A DNA stretch of 14,927 nucleotides from Pseudomonadota bacterium (GCA_021822115.1 JAJZSA010000061.1:377-15303); one strand, 5' to 3'; numbered from the stretch's first letter, positions 1 through 7,933 are shown. Made by a program: numbers and translations. Notes: generated by a model from the letters alone, not told the origin.

Positions 1-95
1 GGATTTTCAATCATACGTTGAGAAATTTTTTCGGCCTCATTGCGGTAGAAGCCTAGTTCGAGAATGTCTACACCTATCGCCGGTGATGATTTCAT
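1..95 (-). CDS. 5' fragment of an unidentified protein, running off the left edge
   Basis: An ATG at 95-93 on the minus strand opens a frame that stays open to the window edge (31 codons plus two bases). The N-terminus reads MKSSPAIGVDILELGFYRNE and continues with a charged helical-looking stretch ending in QRMIEN. I do not recognise the family. There is no signal peptide or membrane segment in what is visible. The same frame stays open upstream of the ATG to a stop near 173, with a possible GTG start about 18 codons earlier, so the start is uncertain; neither start has a good Shine-Dalgarno sequence. Base composition is less GC-rich than in the genes to the right. It is divergent from pgaB. 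Confidence is limited by length. Confidence 0.4.
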   Translation of the reverse strand, partial: MKSSPAIGVDILELGFYRNEAEKISQRMIEN

Positions 96-127
96 AGCAG
101 TTGCGTGACTATCGGGCCAGCCGTCCT

Positions 128-155
128 TTGTCAGATGTGTTGCCCCCACTGACAA
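128..155. repeat. Inverted repeat TTGTCAG / CTGACAA
   Basis: TTGTCAG at 128-134 is exactly complementary to CTGACAA at 149-155, leaving a 14-base loop. The stem is 7 bp and not GC-rich. It is followed by TCTTTTG, too weak a T-tract to call a terminator with confidence. It lies just upstream of the leftward gene, so it could be part of that gene's leader or of a degenerate dispersed repeat. Confidence 0.4.
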
Positions 156-160
156 TCTTT

Positions 161-297
161 TGTCTCTTATGGGTTAGCAAGAGACGGCCGATCATCATCG
201 AACTTGTCGTTTTGAACGACCGCTGTTGAGCGGGAAGCGGACATCCCCTCAGCCTTCTCAGGCAATCATTTCAGTAAACCGCTGATGTCTCTTATGG
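161..297 (+). repeat. 12-base direct repeat TGTCTCTTATGG at 161-172 and 286-297
   Basis: The 12-mer TGTCTCTTATGG occurs at 161-172 and again, identically, at 286-297 (125 bases apart, start to start). The first copy is also the left arm of a 7-bp inverted repeat: GTCTCTT at 162-168 pairs with AAGAGAC at 179-185 across a 10-base loop. Between the copies lie a 6-bp hairpin, GTCGTT/AACGAC at 206-211 and 215-220, and a 5-bp inverted pair CCGCT/AGCGG at 220-224 and 236-240. The arrangement resembles a decayed, composite intergenic repeat. Assignment to a known family is inference from memory only. Confidence 0.45.
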
Positions 298-394
298 CCG
301 ACAAGCCGCCGCCTCTGGAATCATTCCCTCTATCGTCTATCCAATCCGCATTCCGATCATTCCGTTCTCGCTGAGCACTGGCCGCGGGCAGGTT

Positions 395-413
395 CCTAGT
401 GCCGGGCACTAGG
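395..413. promoter_or_regulatory. Perfect 19-base palindrome, candidate operator upstream of pgaB
   Basis: CCTAGTGCC at 395-403 and GGCACTAGG at 405-413 are perfect complements around one central base (G404). Such short-spacer symmetry is more typical of a dimeric regulator's binding site than of an RNA hairpin, because there is almost no loop. Immediately downstream is a second, imperfect symmetric pair, GCGCAAG at 413-419 and CTTGTGCGC at 422-430. The site is about 214 bases before the preferred pgaB start. No regulator can be named. Confidence 0.4.
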
Positions 414-626
414 CGCAAGGTCTTGTGCGCAGGGGCCGGTGTGGTGGCGGCTATCCGTATTTCCCGGCTCAAACTTACTGATATTCCAGCTAAATTTCCC
501 TGGGGCTGGGAAGGCTGCTAGCATGGTGCACCTTTTGGGCGAGCGAAATTTTCCGGCGCATGAAATTTTTTTGCGGATGGGTGGTCAATGCCCGTTCGAT
601 TTTCAATTAAACCTTTTGGAAACTGC

Positions 627-2651
627 ATGGTGCGTTCTTCGATAGCCAGGACGATGCTGGTCTTGGCATGGTTGCTGAGTGGGAATCTGCTGGCGAGCGA
701 GCTGCCCAACGCTTGCAGTCGCGACCGTGATCCCAACGACTTCACGATCTTCAGTTATCACGAGATCGCGGAAAAGAGCGAGACGCTCGATTCGACCTAT
801 GCGGTCTCGCCCGCGAGTTTCGATGCACAGATGAAATGGCTGGTCGATAACGGTTATCACTTCATCCGCATCGACGACATCATCGATCATCGGAAACACG
901 GTAAACCATTGCCGGACAAGGCAGTCCTGATCACCTTTGACGATGGTTATCAGTCGATCTATGCCAATGCGTTCCCGGTCATCAAGAAATATCACATCCC
1001 TACCGTGGTCGCGCTGGTCGGCAGTTGGCTGCAAGCCAAGGACAAGGTCGATGTCGGCGGTTATCCGATCGACCGGCAGAAATTCCTGAGCCAGGCGGAG
1101 ATCCGCGAGATGGTGGCCAGCGGGCTGGTGGAGGTGGGCAGTCATAGTTACGACTTGCATCGTGGGATATTGGGCAACCCGCAGGGCAACATGGAGCCGG
1201 CGGTCATCACGCGGCAATGGTTGAGCGAGCAAGGGACCTATGAGGATGACAAGCACTATCAGCAACGCATCCATGCCGACCTGAAGGCGAACAACGATTT
1301 TCTCCAGCGTTACACCGGACAGCGGCCGCGCGTGATGGTATGGCCCTATGGCGATTACAACCTGGAAGTGCGCAGGATCGCCGAGCGGCTGGGGATGCCG
1401 ATCGGATTGACGCTGGACGACGGCAGCAATACCCGCAGCACGCCGCTGTGGGGACTGCGCCGTATCCTGGTGGACCACAAGATGTCGCACACCGACATGG
1501 AACTCAATATGTGGGATCGCAACAACAATTTCACCGATGGTGCGATGACCACCAAGGCGATGCATATCGACCTTGATTACATCTACGACGCCGACCCGGA
1601 GCAGCTCAACAAGAACCTGGGCGAGCTGCTGGAGCGCATCAAGCGCCTCAATGTGAATACCGTCTATCTGCAGGCGTTCGCCGACCCGGATGCCAACGGC
1701 GCGGCCGATCAGGTCTATTTTCCCAACCGCCATATCCCGCTGCGCAGCGATCTGTTCAATCGGGTCGCCTGGCAGATCGGCACTCGTACGCAGGTGAAGC
1801 GCATCTATGCCTGGATGCCGATGATCGCCTGGGAACTGCCGGCCGGGGAACCGGCGGCGAACGACAAGGTGGTGACCTTGCAGGTCGATCCCTCGCACCT
1901 GAACATGGGCTATCCGCGCCTGTCTCCCTTCTCGCCGCAGGCGCGCAAGGTCGTCCGTGAGATCTACGAGGACCTGGCGAAGTCGGCTGTGATAGACGGC
2001 ATCCTGTTCCATGACGATGTGACGCTGTCCGACTACGAGGACGACAGCGCGATGGCACGCGCGCAATACCGTAAGTGGGGATTGCAGGCGAGCGTCCAGC
2101 AGATCCGTGCCGACCGTGCGCAATTCTTGCGCTGGACGAAACTGAAGACCGAGTATCTGGACGATTTCGCGCTGGAGCTGGCGCGCGTCGTGGGCAACTA
2201 TCGCCCGGGGTTGAAGACGGCGCGCAATCTGTATGCGCAAGTGGCCCTGAACCAGGATGCGCAGGAATGGTATGCGCAAAGCCTGGCGGACTCGATCCGG
2301 AAATACGACTACACGGCGATCATGGCGATGCCTTACATGGAGCAGGCCGATGATGCCGGCGCGTTCTACGATCAGCTCGTCGCCAATGTCAAACAGCAAG
2401 CGTGCGGCCTGGAACGGACCGTGTTCGAATTGCAGGCGGTCGATTGGCGCAGACACAGCCAGGCGATCTCCTCCCAGGAACTGAGCCTGACCATACAGCA
2501 CCTCTACGATGCCGGTGTGAACCATATCGCGTATTACCCGGACGATCTGTTCCACAACAACCCGGATGCCGATCTGATGAAACGCCTGTTCGCCAGGAAG
2601 CCGATCCGCATGTATCCCTTCAACCCGAATAGCGTGTTACCCAGGAACTAG
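627..2651 (+). CDS. pgaB: PgaB, poly-beta-1,6-N-acetyl-D-glucosamine N-deacetylase (two-domain periplasmic enzyme)
   Basis: PgaB partially deacetylates PNAG in the periplasm so that it can be exported. From the ATG at 627 the protein is 674 aa, very close to the E. coli length. It begins with a basic n-region and a hydrophobic core (TMLVLAWLLSGNLLA), a standard signal peptide; no lipobox cysteine is evident. The N-terminal CE4 deacetylase domain shows YHEI (H45), TFDDG (D105 and D106, catalytic base and metal ligand by analogy) and SHSYDLH (H173 and H178, metal ligands), then VWPYG near 238. The C-terminal domain (about 310-660) is the glycoside-hydrolase-like module, with a conserved FHDD at 461-464. 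An in-frame ATG at 588 would add 13 residues before the signal peptide; neither start has a strong ribosome binding site, and I prefer 627 for the signal peptide. pgaC follows after 14 bases. Confidence 0.93.
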   Translation: MVRSSIARTMLVLAWLLSGNLLASELPNACSRDRDPNDFTIFSYHEIAEKSETLDSTYAVSPASFDAQMKWLVDNGYHFIRIDDIIDHRKHGKPLPDKAVLITFDDGYQSIYANAFPVIKKYHIPTVVALVGSWLQAKDKVDVGGYPIDRQKFLSQAEIREMVASGLVEVGSHSYDLHRGILGNPQGNMEPAVITRQWLSEQGTYEDDKHYQQRIHADLKANNDFLQRYTGQRPRVMVWPYGDYNLEVRRIAERLGMPIGLTLDDGSNTRSTPLWGLRRILVDHKMSHTDMELNMWDRNNNFTDGAMTTKAMHIDLDYIYDADPEQLNKNLGELLERIKRLNVNTVYLQAFADPDANGAADQVYFPNRHIPLRSDLFNRVAWQIGTRTQVKRIYAWMPMIAWELPAGEPAANDKVVTLQVDPSHLNMGYPRLSPFSPQARKVVREIYEDLAKSAVIDGILFHDDVTLSDYEDDSAMARAQYRKWGLQASVQQIRADRAQFLRWTKLKTEYLDDFALELARVVGNYRPGLKTARNLYAQVALNQDAQEWYAQSLADSIRKYDYTAIMAMPYMEQADDAGAFYDQLVANVKQQACGLERTVFELQAVDWRRHSQAISSQELSLTIQHLYDAGVNHIAYYPDDLFHNNPDADLMKRLFARKPIRMYPFNPNSVLPRN

Positions 2652-2665
2652 AGAGGATCGAGGCG

Positions 2666-3976
2666 ATGATGGGCTCGCATGTTTTTTGGCACTCGCTGTG
2701 GCACTTCTTCATCGGGTATATCTTCTATTACCCGCTGTTCATGTCCACGCTGTGGATGGTCGGCGCGATCTATTTCTATTTCAAGAACGAACGCGCGGTC
2801 CAGGCCGACCACATCCCCAAGCTGCGCGAGGGTGAGCACTGGGAAGGCGTCAGCATCCTGATCCCGTGTTTCAATGAGGGGCAGAATGCAATCGAGACCA
2901 TCAGCTATGCGCTGAATGTCGCGTATCCCGATTTCGAGGTGATCGCCATCAATGACGGCAGCAAGGACGACACGCTGGAGATCCTGCTCGGGCTGGCGCG
3001 CAGCCATCCCAAGCTCAAGGTGGTCAACCTGGCCGAGAACCAGGGCAAGGCGCTGGCGCTGCAAGCGGGCGCCTTGCTGGCCAAACACGACTACCTGGTG
3101 TGCATCGATGGCGATGCCTTGCTCGACCCGTATTGCTTGCACTGGATGGTGAAGCACTTCATCCGCTATCCGCAGGTGGCGGCGGTGACCGGCAACCCGC
3201 GCATCCGCAATCGCACCAGCCTGCTCGGCCGCATCCAGGTGGGCGAGTTCTCCTCCATCGTCGGCATGATCAAGCGTGCGCAGCGTTCGTTCGGGCGGCT
3301 GTTCACCGTATCCGGGGTGATCACCGGGTTCCGCAAAGCGGCGGTGCATGAGGTCGGTTACTGGAGTCCGGACATGCTGACCGAGGACATCGACATCACC
3401 TGGAAATTGCAACGCAACGGCTGGGATGTGCGCTTCGAACCGAAAGCCTTGGTGTGGATCCTGATGCCGGAGACGATCAAGGGGTTGTGGAAACAACGTC
3501 TGCGCTGGGCGATGGGCGGCGCGCAAGTGATGCTCAAGAACTTCAAAGTGCTGTTCGCCGCCAGACAGACCCACTTGTGGGGCTTGATGATCGAGCTGCT
3601 GCTCAGCACGCTGTGGGCATACACCATGGCGCTGGTCTGCGTGGTCTGGCTGCTGAGCCTGTTCTTCCCGCTGGGTTACCTGTCGCCCGACAGTTCGCCG
3701 ATCTTGCCGGATGACAGCAGTGTGTTCCTGATCGGCGCCTGCCTGTTGCAATTCGCCGTCAGTCGCTGGCTGGACGGTCACTATGACCACGGCTTGGGGC
3801 GGAACTATTTCTGGATGATCTGGTACCCGTTCGTCTACTGGTTCATCAACCTGGCCACGGCGGTCGTGGCATTGCCCAAGGTGTTGTTCGGCGCCCGGCA
3901 ACGTGCACGCTGGGTGAGTCCGGATCGTGGTGTGCATCAGACGCTCAAGCAACCGGGGAGCCGCGATCATGTATAG
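2666..3976 (+). CDS. pgaC: PgaC, poly-beta-1,6-N-acetyl-D-glucosamine synthase (GT2 glycosyltransferase)
   Basis: Inner-membrane processive glycosyltransferase that polymerises UDP-GlcNAc into PNAG. The 436-aa protein has N-terminal hydrophobic segments (about 12-38) and then a GT2 domain: IPCFNEG at 66-72, INDGSKDD at 95-102, the D-x-D-type CIDGDA at 146-151 (D148 and D150), TED at 239-241 supplying the catalytic aspartate, and QRLRW at 277-281 for acceptor binding. C-terminal membrane segments lie at about 305-338, 352-369 and 381-404. A GAGAGGATCGAGG stretch precedes the ATG at 2666 (a second ATG follows directly). It lies 14 bases after pgaB and overlaps pgaD by 8 bases, so the three are surely one operon. 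In E. coli, PgaC with PgaD forms the c-di-GMP-responsive synthase. Confidence 0.95.
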   Translation: MMGSHVFWHSLWHFFIGYIFYYPLFMSTLWMVGAIYFYFKNERAVQADHIPKLREGEHWEGVSILIPCFNEGQNAIETISYALNVAYPDFEVIAINDGSKDDTLEILLGLARSHPKLKVVNLAENQGKALALQAGALLAKHDYLVCIDGDALLDPYCLHWMVKHFIRYPQVAAVTGNPRIRNRTSLLGRIQVGEFSSIVGMIKRAQRSFGRLFTVSGVITGFRKAAVHEVGYWSPDMLTEDIDITWKLQRNGWDVRFEPKALVWILMPETIKGLWKQRLRWAMGGAQVMLKNFKVLFAARQTHLWGLMIELLLSTLWAYTMALVCVVWLLSLFFPLGYLSPDSSPILPDDSSVFLIGACLLQFAVSRWLDGHYDHGLGRNYFWMIWYPFVYWFINLATAVVALPKVLFGARQRARWVSPDRGVHQTLKQPGSRDHV

Positions 3977-4406
3977 ACATACCCTGATCATCAATAAACG
4001 CCATGAGATGCCGCGCAGCAAGATATGGCTGTGGGACGGGGTCACCCTCTTGCTGTGGGTGGGGTTCATCTATCTGTGGCACCCGGTGTTCCACATCTTC
4101 CTGCGCATCATCAACGCGGACGTGCCCGCCGAAGAGATCTCGGACTGGATCTACGACAACATCCATAGCGTCACTTTTGAAAATGGTTTGAAGATGCTGA
4201 TCGTGACGCCCATCGTGCTGTTCCTCCTGTCATGGCTGAAGCGCCACAAGGGCCCAAGCGAACATGTCATCTATACGGATGAGGACTATGCCGGCTATTT
4301 CAGGCTGGATGCCGATCGCTTGCAAACCTATCGGGATAGCCAATTGGTCACCGTTCATCACGATGATCGCGGGCAGATCACCGCGCTGGAAGATCGGATC
4401 GACTAG
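3969..4406 (+). CDS. pgaD: PgaD, PNAG synthase accessory membrane subunit
   Basis: Small inner-membrane partner of PgaC, needed for polymer synthesis and for c-di-GMP control in E. coli. The ATG at 3969 overlaps the pgaC stop by 8 bases (ATGTATAG) and is preceded by GGGGAG at a suitable distance; the frame is open further upstream but only inside pgaC. The product is 145 aa with two clear membrane helices (about 20-46 and 73-90) and a polar C-terminal tail rich in Asp, Tyr and His. Early PgaD features are visible: a short basic cytoplasmic start (MYRHTLIINKRHEMPRSK) and a W-rich first helix. The sequence family diverges quickly, so the call rests on topology plus position after pgaC. Its last 29 bases overlap the convergent metalloprotein gene. 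Confidence 0.85.
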   Translation: MYRHTLIINKRHEMPRSKIWLWDGVTLLLWVGFIYLWHPVFHIFLRIINADVPAEEISDWIYDNIHSVTFENGLKMLIVTPIVLFLLSWLKRHKGPSEHVIYTDEDYAGYFRLDADRLQTYRDSQLVTVHHDDRGQITALEDRID

Positions 4407-4953
4407 TCGCTGCGATGCTGGTGCCGGCGATCGCCAGCGCGCTCCCCCACAACGTCTCGCCCCCTGCATCGCGATAACTCAGGTACACCCTGAGGTCGAA
4501 TTCCAGCTGGCCGTAGTCCGGTTCCATGTGCAGGCATAGTTGATAGAACGCCTTGTCGTGCTCGCGCTGTTTCATGTGGGCGAGTTCGTGCACGACGATC
4601 ATGCGCAGGAATTCGGGCGGGGTGTCCTTGAACAGGGAGGCGATGCGGATCTCTTTCTTGGCCTTGAGGTTCTGGCCTTGCACGCGCGCGTGGGTGGTAT
4701 GGGTGCCGAGGGCGTTGCGTAGGACGTGCAGGGTGTTGTCGAAGGCGACCTTGCTCAGTTGCCCGGCGTTGCGCATGTGTTCGTTCTTGATCGCCTGCAC
4801 GTAGTCGTACAGCGCCTTGTCGGTGCGGATGTCGTGCGCGGCGGGGTATCGGCGGCGCAGCAGTTCGGCCACCTTGTCCTCGGCGATCAGCTGCCGCACC
4901 TGTTCGACCAGCGCGGCGGGGTAGCCGGCGAGGTAGGGCAGGGGCGCGGTCAC
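4378..4953 (-). CDS. YgjP-like (DUF45, M48-related) zinc metallohydrolase
   Basis: A 191-aa soluble protein of the YgjP/DUF45 family, related in fold to M48/SprT-type metallopeptidases. The zinc site is plain: HELAH at 122-126 (H122, E123, H126), followed by H132 in REHDKAFYQL, the usual HExxH-x5-H-xxxF arrangement. E. coli YgjP (167 aa) is slightly shorter; its physiological role is poorly settled, so no substrate is claimed. No in-frame ATG exists early, and I choose GTG at 4953, 17 bases after the nrdJ stop; the ribosome binding site there is poor, and translational coupling to nrdJ is plausible. The last residues (after about 165) are low in family similarity, and the 3' end overlaps pgaD by 29 bases on the opposite strand. 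The frame remains open far upstream inside nrdJ, but that part is a shadow. Confidence 0.8.
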   Translation of the reverse strand: MTAPLPYLAGYPAALVEQVRQLIAEDKVAELLRRRYPAAHDIRTDKALYDYVQAIKNEHMRNAGQLSKVAFDNTLHVLRNALGTHTTHARVQGQNLKAKKEIRIASLFKDTPPEFLRMIVVHELAHMKQREHDKAFYQLCLHMEPDYGQLEFDLRVYLSYRDAGGETLWGSALAIAGTSIAATSRSDLPAR

Positions 4954-4970
4954 GAGGCTTTTACGCGCCC

Positions 4971-7799
4971 TTAACCGCAGGCGCCGATGGCGCCGCAGCT
5001 GGTGCAGAACTCGCAGCCGTCCTTTTTGATCAGCGTGGCGTTGCCGCATTCCTTGCAGTGTTTGCCGATGACGGGCTTGAAGGTGGAGGTGGGTTTGATC
5101 TGTCCCTCCGGCACTTCGAGCACGCCCATCTGCTGCACGGGGTAGCCGTGCTCGTCGAGGATGCCGAGCATGGCGTAGCGGTGGATGATGAGCTTGGCGA
5201 CATAGGACACGGTGGAGGGGAAGCTCTCCATCTTGTTCTCGCCCGGCACGCGCGCCATGAAGTCGCCCAGCGGTTCGCCGAAGTTGAGCAGCTTGCGCAG
5301 CTTCATGCCGATCCAGGCCGGGTCGATCACGCGCATGTCCAGGCTGAGCACCTTGCACAGCCCGTCCAGTGCGCGCGGATACACGCCGGACAGCCACATG
5401 GAATAGGGGCGACGCTGGCCGTCGGGCAGCACCAGTTCCTTCAGGCCGAGCACGAAGTCGTCGCCGGTGCCGGCGTTGGCGATGTCCACCGTCCAGCTCA
5501 TGGTACCGTCCACGCCGGTCTTGGGTTCCTTCTTGGCGAACAGCGCATCCATCATCGGCGTGGTCGCGTCTTCGGTGATCTCCAGCGCGCCGAGTTGTTC
5601 GATGCGGTATTTCAGCAGGTGGGCGAAGGCCGCCACCAGGCTGGGCATATGGCGCATCTCGCCATCGGGCGGCATGGGCATCTCGAAGGCGTCGTCGCCC
5701 GCCGACTTCATCAGCATCTCCAGCTTCATGCGCACCCACACCGGGTCGCGCGTGCGCATGTCCATCGACAGCGATTTCGCCAGCGCGCCGAGGCCGCGCG
5801 GCTGCTCGGAACCGTTCACCCACACTTCGAACGGATGGTTGCTGCCATTGGTGGTGTGCGAGACGAAGGTGACGAAGCTGCCCAGCGGATGTTTCACCAC
5901 CTGCGAGGTCCAGCCTTCGCTGCCGGCGGGCAGCTTGGGGCGGCCGGGCCAGCGCAGCGAGGCGAGCGCGGGTTTGGGCGCGCTTTCCAGCACGATGCGG
6001 CGGTCCTGGTCGAACACCAGATCCTGCGGTTGTTCTTCTTCCTTCTTCTCCGGCGCGACGGAGAGCACCGAGCCCAGCACGCTGTTGGGGCGATAGGTGG
6101 AAAGTCCTTTCAGTCCGGCCTTCCACGCCTCGGTGTAGAGGTCCTTGAAGTCCTCATAGGGATAGTCGGCGGGCACGTTCACCGTCTTGCTGATCGAGGT
6201 GTCGATGAACGGCGCGACGGCGGCCACCATCTTCATGTGGGCGATGGCGCTGATCTCCAGCGCGGTGACGAAGGCGGGCGGCAGCTGGTCGGTGTCGCCG
6301 CCCTTCTTTTTGTACAAGCGCCAGGCGTGGTCTTCCACCGCATAGTCCTTGGTGCTGCCGTCCGGCATGCGCTTCTTGCGCGTGTAGAACCACGAGAACG
6401 CGGGCTCGATGCCGTTGGAGGCGTTGTCGGCGAAGGCCAGCGAGATGGTGCCGGTGGGCGCGATGGACAGCAGGTGGCTGTTGCGCAGGCCGTGCTTGCG
6501 GATCTTGGCTTTCAGTTCGTCCGGCAGGCGCGAAGCGAAGCGCGGCGCGGCCAGATATTTCTCCGCGTCCAGCAGCGGGAACGCGCCGCGTTCGATGGCG
6601 AGGTCGACCGAAGCCAGATAGGCCTCGTCGCGCATCAGGCGCGACACCTCGGCGGCGAAGGCCAGCGCCTCGTCGGTGTCGTAGCGCAGCCCCAGCATCA
6701 CCAGCGCGTCGCCGAGGCCGGTGAAGCCCAGCCCGATGCGCCGCTTGTTGCGCGCCTCTTCCTGCTGTTCCGGCAGCGGCCAGGCGGTCACGTCCAGCAC
6801 GTTGTCCAGCATGCGCACCGCGACCTTCACCAGCCGCGTGAAACGCGCACGGTCGAACGTCGCGTGCGCGCTGAACGGATGATCCACCATGCGCGTCAGG
6901 TCGATGGAGCCGAGGCAGCAGCAGCCGTAGGCGGGCAGGGGTTGCTCCGCGCAGGGGTTCGTAGCTTCGATCACTTCGCAGTACGACAGGTTGTTGTCGC
7001 GGTTCATGCGGTCGATGAACAGCACGCCGGGCTCGGCGTGGTCGTAGGTGCTGGCCATGATCTGCTTCCACAGCTCGGTGGCGCGCACGGTGCGATACAC
7101 CCATTTGCCGTCGGCGCGCTGGGCGGCACCCTGGTCGATCAGGCTTTGCGCGGGGCGGGCGGCATGCACCAGCGCGAAGTCGGTATCGGCCAGCACGGCT
7201 TCCATCAGCGCGTCGGTGACGCCGACGGAGAGGTTGAAGTTGCGCAGGTCGCCGCTGTCCTTGGCGTGGATGAAACGCTCGATGTCGGGATGGTCGCAAC
7301 GCAGCACGCCCATCTGCGCGCCGCGCCGCGCGCCGGCCGATTCCACCGTCTCGCAGGAGCGGTCGAACACGCGCATGTAGGAGATGGGGCCGGAAGCGCG
7401 CGAGTTGGTGCCTTTGACGTGCGCACCCTCGGGGCGGATGGCGGAGAAGTCGTAGCCCACGCCGCCGCCGCGGCGCATGGTCTCTGCGGCCTGCTGCAGC
7501 GCGTCGTAGATGCCGGGGCGGCCATCCACGGTGCCGGAGATGGCATCGCCCACCGGCTGCACGAAGCAGTTGATCAGCGTGGCCTGGCTGTCCAGCCCGG
7601 CGGCGGAGTTGATGCGCCCGGCGGGCACGAAGCCATCTTCCTGTGCGAGGAAGAACGCTTCTTCCCAATGTGCGCGCTGTTCGGGCTTCTCCGCCTGCGC
7701 CAGACCGCGCGCTACGCGGCGGCGCACGTCCTGGACCGAGGTTTCGCCGGGTTCGGCGTATTTTTCGAGGAGGACTTCGGTGCTGATCTCTTGGGTCAT
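4971..7799 (-). CDS. nrdJ: NrdJ, adenosylcobalamin-dependent (class II) ribonucleotide reductase
   Basis: Reduces ribonucleotides to deoxyribonucleotides using coenzyme B12 as radical source, independent of oxygen. The ATG at 7799 gives 942 aa; the open frame upstream of it lies in the promoter region. Class II landmarks are present: C78 in LINCFV (first redox Cys), NPCAE at 281-285 with the radical-carrying C283 and E285, the [10 protein letters not shown] cluster at 292-301 (second redox Cys), PTGTIS at 448-453 and NGIEPAF just after. The C-terminal third (about 628-882) holds two related copies of a TSCPD-like module, with repeats at 670-698 and 811-839. The tail ends in a Cys-rich zinc-ribbon-like element (C915, C918, C929, C932, C935, C941), which could bind metal or re-reduce the active site. 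The YgjP-like gene follows in the same direction. No nrdAB or nrdD is seen in the window. Confidence 0.95.
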   Translation of the reverse strand: MTQEISTEVLLEKYAEPGETSVQDVRRRVARGLAQAEKPEQRAHWEEAFFLAQEDGFVPAGRINSAAGLDSQATLINCFVQPVGDAISGTVDGRPGIYDALQQAAETMRRGGGVGYDFSAIRPEGAHVKGTNSRASGPISYMRVFDRSCETVESAGARRGAQMGVLRCDHPDIERFIHAKDSGDLRNFNLSVGVTDALMEAVLADTDFALVHAARPAQSLIDQGAAQRADGKWVYRTVRATELWKQIMASTYDHAEPGVLFIDRMNRDNNLSYCEVIEATNPCAEQPLPAYGCCCLGSIDLTRMVDHPFSAHATFDRARFTRLVKVAVRMLDNVLDVTAWPLPEQQEEARNKRRIGLGFTGLGDALVMLGLRYDTDEALAFAAEVSRLMRDEAYLASVDLAIERGAFPLLDAEKYLAAPRFASRLPDELKAKIRKHGLRNSHLLSIAPTGTISLAFADNASNGIEPAFSWFYTRKKRMPDGSTKDYAVEDHAWRLYKKKGGDTDQLPPAFVTALEISAIAHMKMVAAVAPFIDTSISKTVNVPADYPYEDFKDLYTEAWKAGLKGLSTYRPNSVLGSVLSVAPEKKEEEQPQDLVFDQDRRIVLESAPKPALASLRWPGRPKLPAGSEGWTSQVVKHPLGSFVTFVSHTTNGSNHPFEVWVNGSEQPRGLGALAKSLSMDMRTRDPVWVRMKLEMLMKSAGDDAFEMPMPPDGEMRHMPSLVAAFAHLLKYRIEQLGALEITEDATTPMMDALFAKKEPKTGVDGTMSWTVDIANAGTGDDFVLGLKELVLPDGQRRPYSMWLSGVYPRALDGLCKVLSLDMRVIDPAWIGMKLRKLLNFGEPLGDFMARVPGENKMESFPSTVSYVAKLIIHRYAMLGILDEHGYPVQQMGVLEVPEGQIKPTSTFKPVIGKHCKECGNATLIKKDGCEFCTSCGAIGACG

Positions 7800-7833
7800 G
7801 AGGACGCTCGCATGAAGGCGGGAGGGGCGGTGG

Positions 7834-7861
7834 ATTATACGGACACGCGACGCGATGACAG
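7834..7861 (-). promoter_or_regulatory. Predicted sigma-70 promoter of nrdJ
   Basis: On the minus strand a perfect -10 TATAAT (7839-7834) is preceded, at 16-bp spacing, by CTGTCA (7861-7856), four of six matches to the -35 consensus. Transcription would start near 7827, giving a leader of under 30 bases before the nrdJ ATG, with no strong Shine-Dalgarno sequence. The whole divergent gap to the BLUF gene is only 134 bases (7800-7933). That is too short for a cobalamin riboswitch, and I see no B12-box-like motif or NrdR-box pair in it. Confidence 0.6.
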
Positions 7862-7933
7862 GGCACATTTTTGCCGAGGATGGGTTAATGTAGCGGGAGT
7901 GCTCATCAAACAGCAGGGGGGCTGAGATAGCGC

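Larger units (their letters stand above)
96..626. other. Gene-poor leader upstream of pgaB with several inverted repeats
   Basis: About 530 bases without a convincing gene. The short open frames here (for example 266-472 minus and 439-645 plus) lack family resemblance and ribosome binding sites. The stretch contains successive small hairpins at 128-155, 162-185 and 206-220, a 12-base direct repeat at 161-172 and 286-297, a perfect palindrome at 395-413, and an AT-rich zone at 545-570 with two GAAATTTT copies (545-552, 562-569). It should hold the promoters of both the leftward gene and the pga operon. I see no clean sigma-70 or sigma-54 promoter and no c-di-GMP riboswitch core. Confidence 0.6.

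Noticed and set aside
266..472. Small minus-strand frame (68 aa) in the pgaB leader
   Set aside because: No ribosome binding site, no similarity that I recognise, and it spans the perfect palindrome at 395-413.
475..545. Sigma-54-like promoter before pgaB
   Set aside because: No GG-N10-GC pair with the surrounding TGGCAC/TTGC consensus; the nearest match near 524-540 fails at several fixed positions.
430..626. Possible c-di-GMP riboswitch in the pga leader
   Set aside because: I looked for the GEMM-I core (paired GNRA tetraloop and receptor with the conserved purine segments) and did not find it.
439..645. Small plus-strand frame (68 aa) ahead of pgaB
   Set aside because: Overlaps the pgaB start region in another frame, no clear ribosome binding site and no family resemblance.
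603..2555. 650-codon open frame on the minus strand opposite pgaB
   Set aside because: Rich in Arg, His, Val and Ile with no recognisable motif; pgaB on the other strand is unambiguous.
2648..4069. 473-codon open frame on the minus strand opposite pgaC
   Set aside because: Low-complexity Gln/His/Arg-rich translation with no family features; pgaC and pgaD explain the region.
4954..6126. Upstream extension of the YgjP-like frame into nrdJ, giving a 582-aa protein
   Set aside because: The added part is Arg/Ala/Gly-rich out-of-frame nrdJ sequence; similarity to the family begins only after the GTG at 4953.
6154..7866. 570-codon Arg-rich frame on the nrdJ strand but in another frame
   Set aside because: Extreme Arg/Ala/Pro content, no motifs, wholly inside nrdJ.
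5058..7925. 955-codon open frame on the plus strand opposite nrdJ
   Set aside because: Composition is dominated by His, Val, Asp, Gly and Arg with no domain; it mirrors the codon structure of nrdJ, which has every class II landmark. A typical high-GC shadow.
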